Source of the DNA: Yunchengibacter salinarum
GTDB lineage: Bacteria; Pseudomonadota; Alphaproteobacteria; Sphingomonadales; Kordiimonadaceae
Assembly (NCBI RefSeq): GCF_037658235.1
Contig: NZ_JBBJLN010000006.1
Coordinates: 154,750 to 218,749 of the forward strand
Length of the DNA stretch: 64,000 nt
Direction of reading: 5' to 3'
Position numbers and translations under genes: made by a program. The notes under the pieces are model-generated. The model saw only the letters and a program-made list of their open reading frames with translations. It ran no database searches and had not been told where the DNA came from. Below, in pieces: positions 8,021-15,607 of the stretch. Positions within the stretch are counted from its first letter, which is position 1, and each line of letters opens with the position of its first letter.

Positions 8021-10408
8021 TCACGCCGGCAAAACGGGCGCATCGGGTGCCTTCAAGCTGGCGGTACCATCACTGACCCTGAAATCCTCCCCTTCCACAA
8101 GCCTATGGGGCCCGTTTCCGGTATCCACGTCAAGGGGTTCACCCGCCACAAGCGCAATGGTCACGGATTTTTCATCAACCGTCAGACGCAGGCGCCGCCC
8201 CCGATAGGTGAGCGGCAGCGTGAAGCCGTCCCACCCTTCCGGCAGCCAGGGGGACAGGTCCAGCCGGTCGGGATGCAGCGTCACCCCGCCAAACCCCGAA
8301 GCAAAGGCCAGCCAGGCGCCACCCATGCAGGCGGTATGCACCCCGTCGCCGGTATTGCCCTTGGTGTTGGCGATATCCACCAGCGCTGTTTCGCGGAAAT
8401 AGTCCATCGCCCGGTCCTTCATGCCGAGTCGCCCGGCCATGATGCTGTGTATGGGCGGCGACAGCGAACTGTCATGAACGGTGAGCGGCTCATAATAGTC
8501 ATAGGTGGCGCGGATCTGATCGGCGCTCAGCCCGTCCGGCGTCATGAAGGTGGCCATCACCGCGTCCGCCTGCTTGCACACCTGATGGCGATAAATCACC
8601 AGCGGATGATAGTGCAGCAAAAGCGGATAATGGTGTTTGGGCGTCTCGTCGAACGGCCAGACCGGGCGGGACAGGAAGAAATCATCCTGCGCGATGAAGC
8701 TGCCGTCCGGGCTCATGGGCAGATACATTTTGTCCGCCGCGTCCTGCCAGAAGTCCAGCTCGCTGTCTTTCAGGTCCAGCCGCTGGGTCAGGGCCGCGTA
8801 ATCCTGCGGATAATGTTCCTTCAGCCAGCGGGCGCTGGAAACGGCGAATTTCAGGTGCATCGCCGCCATGGCGTTGGTGTAATAATTGTTGTCCACAATG
8901 GCGGTGTATTCGTCCGGCCCGGTCACGCCGGGAATGCAGAAACGGTCATCGCGGGCGGGGTTGAAAAAGCCCACATCGGCCCATACCCGCGCCGTTTCCA
9001 GCACCACTTCCAGCGCCGTGTGGCGCAGGAAATCCGTGTCGCCGGTGGCCAGCACATATTGCCGGATGGCATAGGCGATATCCGCATTGATGTGATATTG
9101 TGCCGTGCCCGCCGGGAAATAGGCGGAACACTCCTCGCCGCCAATGGTGCGCCACGGAATCAGGGCGCCTTTCATGTGGCCCAGATCGCGCGCGCGGCTG
9201 CGGGCCTTTTCCAACATGGAACAGCGATAGGCCAGCAGGCTGCGGGCAATGTCGGGCCGGGCATAGGTGAAGAAGGGCAGGATATAGACTTCCTTGTCCC
9301 AGAAATAGTGCCCGTCATAGCCGTTGGACGACAGCCCCTTGGCGGCAATGCCCCGCCGACCGTCGAACCCCGCGCCCTGCAACAGGTGATATCCGGCAAA
9401 ACGCAGCGCCCGTTGCATGTCCGGGTCGCCGTGCAGTTCGATATCGGCGCTTTCCCAGAAGGCGGCCAGATAGCGTTTCTGCTCCTCCGCCAGCATATCG
9501 ATGCCGCCTGCCCTGACCCGATCCAGCGCCCCCCAGGCGCGGCGTTCGGTCTCGGTGGCGGCCGCGTGATTGTCGTGGGTGATGGCGATCAGCTTGTCCA
9601 GCCGGGCCGAGCCGCCCGCATCCAGCGCCGCTTCGAAGACAAAGCTGGCGGCGCCGCGGTCGCTGGCCACATCCACCGGCTCCCCTTGGCTGAACACATG
9701 ATCGATGGCGGTGACCACGCCGAAGTCCGCGCCGGTGGCGCCGGTGAACATGGCCGCCGCCCGGTCCCGCACATCCGTGATATGGCTGCGATTGGCGAAA
9801 TCCGCGATGGTGGTGCCCTTGCGGCTGTCCGTGGCGTCGCTCTGGGCTTCGTCCTCCAGGTCGCCATGATCCCTCAGATGGGAAACCAGCCGGATGGTGC
9901 AGGGTGTGACGGCCTCCATATCCATACGCTGGGCGATGATCGCCCGTTCGCAGAAGGATGCGAGCCTGAGGAAGCGCAGCCGCACACGGGCGCCGGACGG
10001 GGCTTCCCAGTCCAGCGTGCGGCGCAGGATGCCTTCGCGGTAATCCAGATGCCGTTCATAGGCGTGCAGCGTGCCACGGGCGATATCCAGCCGTTCCCCG
10101 TCCACCCATATTTCCACCGCCTTGCCGTCCGGCCCGGTGAAGATGCTCTGGTGGGTGCGCGCCAGCCCATAGGCGTTTTCGGGATAGACGATACCCCCCT
10201 GATCATAGATGCCGTTGAGGAAAGTCCCCTCCGCGCCGCCATCGCGGGTCAGCGAGGTGCCCTCCTCGAACGTGCCCCGCGTGCCCAGATAGCCGTTCCC
10301 CAGGGCGAACAGGGTCTCGTTCAGCAAAAGGCTTTCCCGCGTCGGGTCTGTCTCGCTCACCGACCAGACGGCGGTGTTCGGCGGCACGGTGGTATCACAA
10401 GCGGCCAT
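8021..10408 (-). CDS. Glycoside hydrolase family 65 disaccharide phosphorylase
   Basis: The 795-residue protein has the GH65 layout: an N-terminal beta-sandwich starting near ESLLLNETLFALGNGYLGTRG, a linker, an (alpha/alpha)6 catalytic barrel from about residue 330, and a C-terminal beta-sheet domain. The catalytic-acid motif is seen in PGVTGPDEYTAIVDNNYYTN near residue 480, and the phosphate/sugar region GYHLLQGAGFDGRRGI with NGYDGHYFWDKEV near 350. Members phosphorolyse maltose, trehalose, kojibiose or nigerose to beta-glucose 1-phosphate; the exact disaccharide cannot be read. There is no signal peptide, so it acts in the cytosol on imported sugar. It diverges from a sodium symporter across a LacI-type operator. 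No beta-phosphoglucomutase gene, its usual partner, is nearby. Confidence 0.9.
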   Translation of the reverse strand: MAACDTTVPPNTAVWSVSETDPTRESLLLNETLFALGNGYLGTRGTFEEGTSLTRDGGAEGTFLNGIYDQGGIVYPENAYGLARTHQSIFTGPDGKAVEIWVDGERLDIARGTLHAYERHLDYREGILRRTLDWEAPSGARVRLRFLRLASFCERAIIAQRMDMEAVTPCTIRLVSHLRDHGDLEDEAQSDATDSRKGTTIADFANRSHITDVRDRAAAMFTGATGADFGVVTAIDHVFSQGEPVDVASDRGAASFVFEAALDAGGSARLDKLIAITHDNHAAATETERRAWGALDRVRAGGIDMLAEEQKRYLAAFWESADIELHGDPDMQRALRFAGYHLLQGAGFDGRRGIAAKGLSSNGYDGHYFWDKEVYILPFFTYARPDIARSLLAYRCSMLEKARSRARDLGHMKGALIPWRTIGGEECSAYFPAGTAQYHINADIAYAIRQYVLATGDTDFLRHTALEVVLETARVWADVGFFNPARDDRFCIPGVTGPDEYTAIVDNNYYTNAMAAMHLKFAVSSARWLKEHYPQDYAALTQRLDLKDSELDFWQDAADKMYLPMSPDGSFIAQDDFFLSRPVWPFDETPKHHYPLLLHYHPLVIYRHQVCKQADAVMATFMTPDGLSADQIRATYDYYEPLTVHDSSLSPPIHSIMAGRLGMKDRAMDYFRETALVDIANTKGNTGDGVHTACMGGAWLAFASGFGGVTLHPDRLDLSPWLPEGWDGFTLPLTYRGRRLRLTVDEKSVTIALVAGEPLDVDTGNGPHRLVEGEDFRVSDGTASLKAPDAPVLPA

Positions 10409-10514
10409 GGTCCTTGTCCCTCATATCGTACAAAACACGCTGATCCCCCTGCTGCCATCGCTCCCCTCGCCCGGCAACAGGACATTTCTGTCTTATGCCG
10501 AAAGCCGGACCCAA

Positions 10515-10530
10515 TTGCAATCGATTGCAA
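10515..10530. promoter_or_regulatory. LacI-family-type operator in the GH65/symporter intergenic region
   Basis: A perfect 16-bp palindrome, TTGCAATCGATTGCAA, lies in the 313-bp gap (10409-10721) between two divergent sugar genes. Its TTGCAA half-sites and central CG match operators bound by LacI/GalR regulators of alpha-glucoside genes in proteobacteria. It is 107 bases from the GH65 start and 192 bases from the symporter start, so one protein could govern both directions. No LacI gene is in the window. I see no other gene or RNA in this gap. Confidence 0.72.
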
Positions 10531-10721
10531 ACGCTGTCTGCATCGGGTATGGCTTGTCGGCATCTGTTTTTTGCCGCGATCTTGCCTTGCTCTATGGCAC
10601 GGGGAGCGGTGTAAGCTGTGTGTCGGTATTCAGTTCGGTTCGGGTGGCAGACACCCGGCGATCGCAGTAAGAGGGGCGCGATCACCGGTGCCACGTCCGA
10701 CCTTGGGGAGGGAGACGGGTC

Positions 10722-12629
10722 ATGCTCGATCTGGCGATCATTCTGGCCTTTGTGGTCTATGCGGTTGGCAGTGGCTTTGCCGCCAAAAAGGAAGCGTCAC
10801 GCGATCTGGTCGATTATTTCCTGGCCGGGCGCACCATCACCGGCTGGCGGGCCGGCTTTTCCATGGCCGCCACGCAGTTCGCGGCGGATACACCGCTGAT
10901 CGTCATGGGCCTGATGGCCACTGGCGGCATTTTCCTGGTCTGGCGTTTCTGGGTTTATGGCCTGGCCTTTCTGATGCTGGGCTTCCTGATCGCCGCGCGC
11001 TGGCGCCGCGCCAATGTGCTGACCGATGCGGAGCTGACCGAAACCCGCTATAGCGGGCGCGGCCTGCTGGGGCTTCGGGCGCTCAAGGCGGTCTATTACG
11101 GCACCGTGATCAACTGCACCGTCATGGCCTTTGTGATCGTCGCCGCCGTGCGCGTGGCGGAAGTGTTCCTGCCCTGGCATCTGTGGCTGCCGGAGGGGCT
11201 GTTCGGCGCGCTTTCCGGTGCGGTAAGCTCTCTGGGCATGACCCTGACCGCCGGCTCGCAGGCGCTGGACCCGGTGACCGCCACCACCAATAATGTGCTG
11301 TCCATCGCCCTGATGCTGATTTTCATTTCCACCTATTCCGTCACCGGCGGCCTGCGCAGCGTGATCGCCACGGACGTGGCCCAGTTCATGATGGCGCTGG
11401 TGGGTACCGCCGGTTTTGCCTGGGTGGTGGTGGCCGAGAATGGCGGCCTTGGCAACATGCTGGCCCGTATGGAAAACCTGTACGGCATCGACCGGGTGGA
11501 GCAGATTCTCTCCTTCTCCCCCGGCGCGGGGGAGGCCCTGGTGCCCTTCATCGCGGTCATGGGCCTGCAATGGTTCTTTCAGGTCAATGCGGACGGCACC
11601 GGCTATCTGGCGCAGCGCTCCATGGCCTGCAAAACGGATCGGGATGCCCGCATTGCCGCAGTGGTCTTCACATGGATGCAGGTGGTGGTGCGCAGCCTGT
11701 TCTGGCTGATCATCGGCATCGGCCTGATGACGCTCTTCCCCTTCGATACCGGCGCCACGGTGAACGAAGCCTTCAAGTCCGACCGGGAGATGACCTTCAT
11801 CCTGGGCATTGACCAGTTGTTGCCGCCCGGCATCAAGGGGCTGATGCTCACCGGTATGCTGGCGGCGCTGGCCTCCACCATCGATACGCATCTGAACTGG
11901 GGCGCCAGCTATTATTCCAACGACCTCTACAAGCGCATCCTGTGCCAGCACTATCTGAAGCGGGAGCCGGACAACAAGGAACTGGTGCTGGTGGCCCGGC
12001 TGTCCAACATCCTTATTCTGGGCATCGCGCTGTTCATCATGACCCAACTGGGCTCGATCCAGACCGGCTGGCAAATCTCGCTGCTGTTCGGTGCCGGGGT
12101 GGGCGGCGTGATCGTCCTGCGCTGGTTCTGGGAACGAATCAATCTCTACAGCGAAATCGCCGCCATGGCCGTCTCCCTGGTGCTGGGGCTGTTCCTGCTC
12201 ACCTTCCTGCCCGGCGCGGAGAATGACTGGCTCCGTCTGGTCATCATGGCCTTCGGCTCCACCGCCACCGCCATTCTGGTGGCCTATGTGACCCCGGCAA
12301 CCAACAAGGAAAAGCTGGTGGCCTTCTATCGGCAGGTGCGCCCGGCGGGCTTCTGGAAGAAAACCGCCGAAGCCGCGGGGGAAGACCCGCGCCTGGCGTG
12401 GCACGACCTGAAAGCGGGCACCATCGCCACCCTGACCACGGCGCTGTCCATCTTCACCGCGCTGGTGGGCCTGAGCAAACTGATCATGCCCAGCCCCGGC
12501 GAAGGGATCTGGTTCCCCATACTGTTGCTGGTGATCTCGGCGGCGCTGGTGCCAGTCTGGTGGCGTTACGGCCAGTTGGGCAAGGCACATGCCGACGGGC
12601 CGGATGATCCGCTGGCGCGGCATCTTTAG
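10722..12629 (+). CDS. Sodium:solute symporter (SSS family)
   Basis: A 635-residue protein with about fourteen transmembrane helices. SSS features include the N-terminal VDYFLAGRTITGWRAGFSMAATQFAADTP segment (TM2), GAGEALVPF, GLMLTGMLAALASTIDTHLNWGASYYSNDLYKR, and a long hydrophobic C-terminal half. The helix with ALASTIDTHLNWGASY corresponds to the conserved TM8/9 region that contributes to Na+ binding. The protein probably imports a sugar, since it diverges from the GH65 phosphorylase gene across a shared operator. Import of the intact disaccharide by a Na+ symporter followed by phosphorolysis would save ATP. The substrate is inferred, not shown. Confidence 0.86.
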   Translation: MLDLAIILAFVVYAVGSGFAAKKEASRDLVDYFLAGRTITGWRAGFSMAATQFAADTPLIVMGLMATGGIFLVWRFWVYGLAFLMLGFLIAARWRRANVLTDAELTETRYSGRGLLGLRALKAVYYGTVINCTVMAFVIVAAVRVAEVFLPWHLWLPEGLFGALSGAVSSLGMTLTAGSQALDPVTATTNNVLSIALMLIFISTYSVTGGLRSVIATDVAQFMMALVGTAGFAWVVVAENGGLGNMLARMENLYGIDRVEQILSFSPGAGEALVPFIAVMGLQWFFQVNADGTGYLAQRSMACKTDRDARIAAVVFTWMQVVVRSLFWLIIGIGLMTLFPFDTGATVNEAFKSDREMTFILGIDQLLPPGIKGLMLTGMLAALASTIDTHLNWGASYYSNDLYKRILCQHYLKREPDNKELVLVARLSNILILGIALFIMTQLGSIQTGWQISLLFGAGVGGVIVLRWFWERINLYSEIAAMAVSLVLGLFLLTFLPGAENDWLRLVIMAFGSTATAILVAYVTPATNKEKLVAFYRQVRPAGFWKKTAEAAGEDPRLAWHDLKAGTIATLTTALSIFTALVGLSKLIMPSPGEGIWFPILLLVISAALVPVWWRYGQLGKAHADGPDDPLARHL

Positions 12630-12654
12630 GTCTTTTGCCGCTCACGCTCTGTTC

Positions 12655-12727
12655 CGCTCACGCAAGCGCGCTATCGCGCGCTCCGCGGGGGCGCCGCACT
12701 GGCGGCGGGCCACGCTTGTGGCCTCCG
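12655..12727 (+). repeat. Dispersed GC-rich intergenic repeat, copy A (partial)
   Basis: This segment starts CGCTCACGC and contains GCTCCGCGGGGGCGCCG and GGCGGGCCACGCTTGTGG, then stops after GGCCTCCG. It aligns base for base with parts of the repeats at 12769-12873 and, inverted, at 43910-44013. It lies in the 305-bp geneless gap after the symporter gene. It lacks the 3' part that ends in CACCGGTAGAAGC. Confidence 0.75.
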
Positions 12728-12768
12728 CTCATCCCGCGCAGTGGCGGGATGGCGGTAGGTTTTTTTAC

Positions 12769-12873
12769 CGCTCACGCCTGAGCGCTGCGCGCTACGGCTC
12801 CGCGAGGGCGCCGCATGGGCGGCGGGCCACGCTTGTGGCCTCCGGCGCCGCCGTGGGCAGCACCGGTAGAAGC
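12769..12873 (+). repeat. Dispersed GC-rich intergenic repeat, copy B (full length)
   Basis: About 105 bp running from CGCTCACGC through GCTCCGCGAGGGCGCCGC and GGCGGGCCACGCTTGTGG to GCAGCACCGGTAGAAGC. The 3' half is nearly identical to the inverted copies at 43910 and 44024, about 31 kb away. The segment contains several self-complementary blocks and could fold into a long hairpin. The rest of the gap (12874-12934) shows nothing recognisable. Confidence 0.8.
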
Positions 12874-12934
12874 AACGCTGGTGCAAGTGGGTTTTGGCGG
12901 CGGGGGCGACAATCGTTCAGATAAAGCTGCCTTG

Positions 12935-13342
12935 TCAGCCTTCACCCTTGGGCCGGTAGAGAAACGTGATGAACAGCGCCACCAACACGCCGAACACCAG
13001 ATGCATGGGCGCCATTGAAACGATCAGACCCGGCGGGACGATATCCAGCGAGCCCAGCATCACCAGGTCATTGCCAAGGAACAGCAGACCGGTCATCAAG
13101 CCATAAAGCGCGCCATGGCCATAATGGCGCGTCTTCACGAACAGAAAGAAGATCGTCACGATCGCCACGGTCTGCACCATGTGACCGGGCATCACCAGCC
13201 AGGCATAGGGTTCCCCCTCCGCGCGCAGATTGGTGGTCATGCGATCATAATACTCGCTGAGCAAACCCTGCGGAATCGCATATAACAGGCCATAGAGCAC
13301 AAACGCCCCAACCAGGGCCGCCCCGTACCGTTTCCAGTTCAT
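12935..13342 (-). CDS. Small integral membrane protein, unknown
   Basis: A 135-residue protein with four predicted transmembrane segments (about residues 8-25, 48-68, 75-95 and 104-128). It starts at MNWKRYGAALVG, preceded by GGAGGGG; the open frame extends to 13375 without added support. The central AWLVMPGHMVQTVAIVTIFFLF and GSLDIVPPGLIVSMAPMHLVFG carry conserved-looking Gly, Pro and His residues, but I do not recognise the family. It may be a DUF-type inner-membrane protein. It is followed, in the minus direction, by the dispersed repeat. Confidence 0.6.
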   Translation of the reverse strand: MNWKRYGAALVGAFVLYGLLYAIPQGLLSEYYDRMTTNLRAEGEPYAWLVMPGHMVQTVAIVTIFFLFVKTRHYGHGALYGLMTGLLFLGNDLVMLGSLDIVPPGLIVSMAPMHLVFGVLVALFITFLYRPKGEG

Positions 13343-13426
13343 TTTCCCCTCCCCAACATGCGGACCCCACCGCATTCACGGCTCTCCCCAAGCTGCGCCC
13401 CCACTATACCAGCCTGCCGGTCAGCT

Positions 13427-13882
13427 TCAATCGCGTCGTGCCCGGAAGAAATCCCGCAACAGCGCCGCCGCCGCGCGGTCATGGATGCCGCCATAGATGT
13501 CCGGGCGGTGGTGCGTGGTGGCCCGATCGAAGATGCGCGCCCCATGGGCCACCCCGCCACCCTTGGGATCATCGGCGCCATAATACAGCCGCCTGATGCG
13601 GGCAAAGGCGATGGCCTGGGCACACATGGCGCAGGGTTCCAGCGTCACGAACAGGTCGCAGTCCACCAGCCGCGCCGAACCAAGCCGGGCACAGGCGGCG
13701 CGAATGGCACGGCATTCCGCGTGGGCGGTGGGGTCGTGGTCCGTCTCGACCCGGTTGGCCGCCTCCGCCAGTACGGTGCCATCCGCCCGCACCACCACAG
13801 CGCCCACCGGCACCTCGCCCGCCTGTGCGGCGGCGCTGGCCAGGCTCAGCGCCCGGCGCATATGGGGAAAGGTGTCGATCAT
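13427..13882 (-). CDS. tadA: tRNA adenosine(34) deaminase
   Basis: The 151-residue protein has the zinc-dependent deaminase signatures: HAE in DPTAHAECRAIRAA (residues about 53-55, His ligand and catalytic Glu) and PCAMCAQAIAFARIRRLYYGA (two Cys ligands near 83-86). The trailing DPKGGGVAHGARIF is typical of TadA, which converts A34 to inosine in the anticodon of tRNA-Arg(ACG). It diverges from the pseudouridine synthase gene, a common arrangement in alphaproteobacteria (tadA - rluB - rsmD). Its start leaves an 89-bp shared promoter region. Confidence 0.94.
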   Translation of the reverse strand: MIDTFPHMRRALSLASAAAQAGEVPVGAVVVRADGTVLAEAANRVETDHDPTAHAECRAIRAACARLGSARLVDCDLFVTLEPCAMCAQAIAFARIRRLYYGADDPKGGGVAHGARIFDRATTHHRPDIYGGIHDRAAAALLRDFFRARRD

Positions 13883-13971
13883 GGGGCGAGAGCATCCCCC
13901 CGCCGGGCCAAAGCGTCAAGCCTGCGAACAGCCGATTGCCACGCCCGCGCGGCTCGCTTATGGTGCGCGCC

Positions 13972-14931
13972 ATGACAGACAAGCAGACACATACGCCCCC
14001 GTCCGACCGAGGCGATCGCATCGCCAAGGCGCTCGCCCGTGCCGGGGTGGGCTCCCGGCGCGATGTGGAGACCATGATTCAAGACGGGCGCGTGGCAATC
14101 GACGGCACGCCGGTGAAAACCCCGGCCACCTTCATCACCACGCTGGATGGCATCACCGTGGACGGCCAGCCGGTCGCCGCCGTGGAACGCACGCGCCTGT
14201 GGCGGCTGAACAAGCGGCGCGGCCAGCTTACCACGCACAAGGACCCGGAAGGGCGGCGCACCGTGTTCGACTCCCTGCCCGCCCATATGGGCCGGGTGGT
14301 TTCGGTGGGACGGCTGGACATGAGCACCGAGGGCCTACTGCTGCTGACCAATGACGGGGCGCTGGCACGCTGGCTGGAATTGCCGAAACACGGCCATGTG
14401 CGCCGCTACCGGGTGCGCGTGCATGGCACGGTGGAACCCCGCCGGCTGGACGCGCTGAAGGATGGCATCACCATTGACGGCGTTCAGTACGATTCCATCA
14501 TTGCCACGCTGGATCAGCAGACCGGCGCCAATGCCTGGCTGTCCGTCGCCATAACCGAGGGAAAGAACCGGGAAGTGCGGCGGGTGATGGAGCATCTGGG
14601 CCTGAGCGTGAACCGGCTGATCCGGGTCGCTTACGGCCCGTTCACGCTGGGCAAGCTGCCCCCCGGCGCGGTAAGCGAAGTGCCCACCGCCCAGCTTGTG
14701 GACCTGATCGGCACCTATTTTGAAGACGCCCCCAAGCCCGTGGTGGCGGATACGCCCCGGCTAACCCCGTCCAAATGGGCCAAGGCGAAAAAGCGCCCCA
14801 CCAAGCCGGGGGACAGGCGCCGCGCCGCCCGCCCGAAAAACGCGGGCCCCAAAAGCGCGGTTCCGAAAGGCGAAAAAGCAGCGGACAAACATCCCAAAGA
14901 CGGCAAAAAGCAGGGACGATCCCGGCCATGA
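13972..14931 (+). CDS. rluB: 23S rRNA pseudouridine synthase, RluB/RsuA type
   Basis: A 319-residue enzyme. An S4 RNA-binding domain is at about residues 12-60 (RIAKALARAGVGSRRDVETMIQDGRVAIDG), then the synthase core with the catalytic Asp in VGRLDMSTEGLLLLTNDG near 107, and the family motif EGKNREVRRVMEHLG near 195. The C-terminal 60 residues are a Lys/Pro/Ala-rich basic tail, common in alphaproteobacterial homologues. It isomerises a uridine in the 23S rRNA (position 2605 in E. coli). Starts at 13960 and 13972 are both possible; 13972 is used. Its TGA overlaps the rsmD ATG by four bases, which shows an operon. Confidence 0.9.
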   Translation: MTDKQTHTPPSDRGDRIAKALARAGVGSRRDVETMIQDGRVAIDGTPVKTPATFITTLDGITVDGQPVAAVERTRLWRLNKRRGQLTTHKDPEGRRTVFDSLPAHMGRVVSVGRLDMSTEGLLLLTNDGALARWLELPKHGHVRRYRVRVHGTVEPRRLDALKDGITIDGVQYDSIIATLDQQTGANAWLSVAITEGKNREVRRVMEHLGLSVNRLIRVAYGPFTLGKLPPGAVSEVPTAQLVDLIGTYFEDAPKPVVADTPRLTPSKWAKAKKRPTKPGDRRRAARPKNAGPKSAVPKGEKAADKHPKDGKKQGRSRP

Positions 14932-15485
14932 CCCGGATCATCGCCGGGCGATTCCGGGGGCGTCGGCTCATGGTACCGTCGGGCCGGGATACCCGTCCCA
15001 CCACCGACCGGATGCGGGAACGGCTGTTCGCCATACTGGAAGGCGGCGCGTTCGGCGGCCTTGCCGGGGCGCGGGTGGCCGATCTGTATGCCGGAACCGG
15101 CGCTTTGGGGCTGGAAGCCCTGTCACGCGGGGCGGCCCATGTGAGCTTTGTGGAAAAGGCCCCCGCCGCGCTGAAGGCGCTTCAGGCCAATCTGGATGCG
15201 CTGGGGGTCCGCCGCGAAACCCGCGTGCACCGGCTGGATGCCAGCCGCACCGCGCCGCCTGACGGCCCGTTTGACCTGATCCTGATGGACCCGCCCTATC
15301 ATGGCGGCCTGGCGGCGCCCACGCTGGCCCGCCTGGCAGCGGCGGAAAGCCTGGCCAGCGGCGGCCTGATCGCGCTGGAAACCGGCGCCGATGAAATCCC
15401 CGACACCAACCCCTTTCATCTGCGGGATCGTCGGCGACAAGGGCGGCAACAGATTCTGTTGCTGTCACTGGACAGCCCCGAATAA
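14928..15485 (+). CDS. rsmD: 16S rRNA (guanine(966)-N2)-methyltransferase
   Basis: A 185-residue SAM-dependent methyltransferase. It opens with the RsmD signature MTRIIAGRFRGRRL and RPTTDRMRERLF. The SAM motif VADLYAGTGALGLEALSRG is near residue 50, and the catalytic DPPY is in LILMDPPYHGG near 123. The length and motif order are standard. It overlaps the upstream pseudouridine synthase gene by four bases, so the two rRNA-modification genes are translationally coupled. Confidence 0.93.
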   Translation: MTRIIAGRFRGRRLMVPSGRDTRPTTDRMRERLFAILEGGAFGGLAGARVADLYAGTGALGLEALSRGAAHVSFVEKAPAALKALQANLDALGVRRETRVHRLDASRTAPPDGPFDLILMDPPYHGGLAAPTLARLAAAESLASGGLIALETGADEIPDTNPFHLRDRRRQGRQQILLLSLDSPE

Positions 15486-15607
15486 CCACCGCCCCTTCAG
15501 GGGCGCCCTCTCTCCAGGGCTTGACGTTTCGCACCGGATGCCCTCCCCTGTTGCCATGGGGGAGTACACTCCGGCACCTGAGTCGGAAAGGGAGGAAGAA
15601 GGCCATC

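Noticed and set aside
7892..11053. A 1053-codon plus-strand open frame across the GH65 gene.
   Set aside because: GH65 motifs are clear on the minus strand, and the plus-strand translation is His/Arg/Gly-rich without domains, as expected of antisense in GC-rich DNA.
10797..12623. A 608-codon minus-strand frame opposite the sodium symporter gene.
   Set aside because: His/Gln/Arg-rich antisense translation with no recognisable fold; the symporter is clear.
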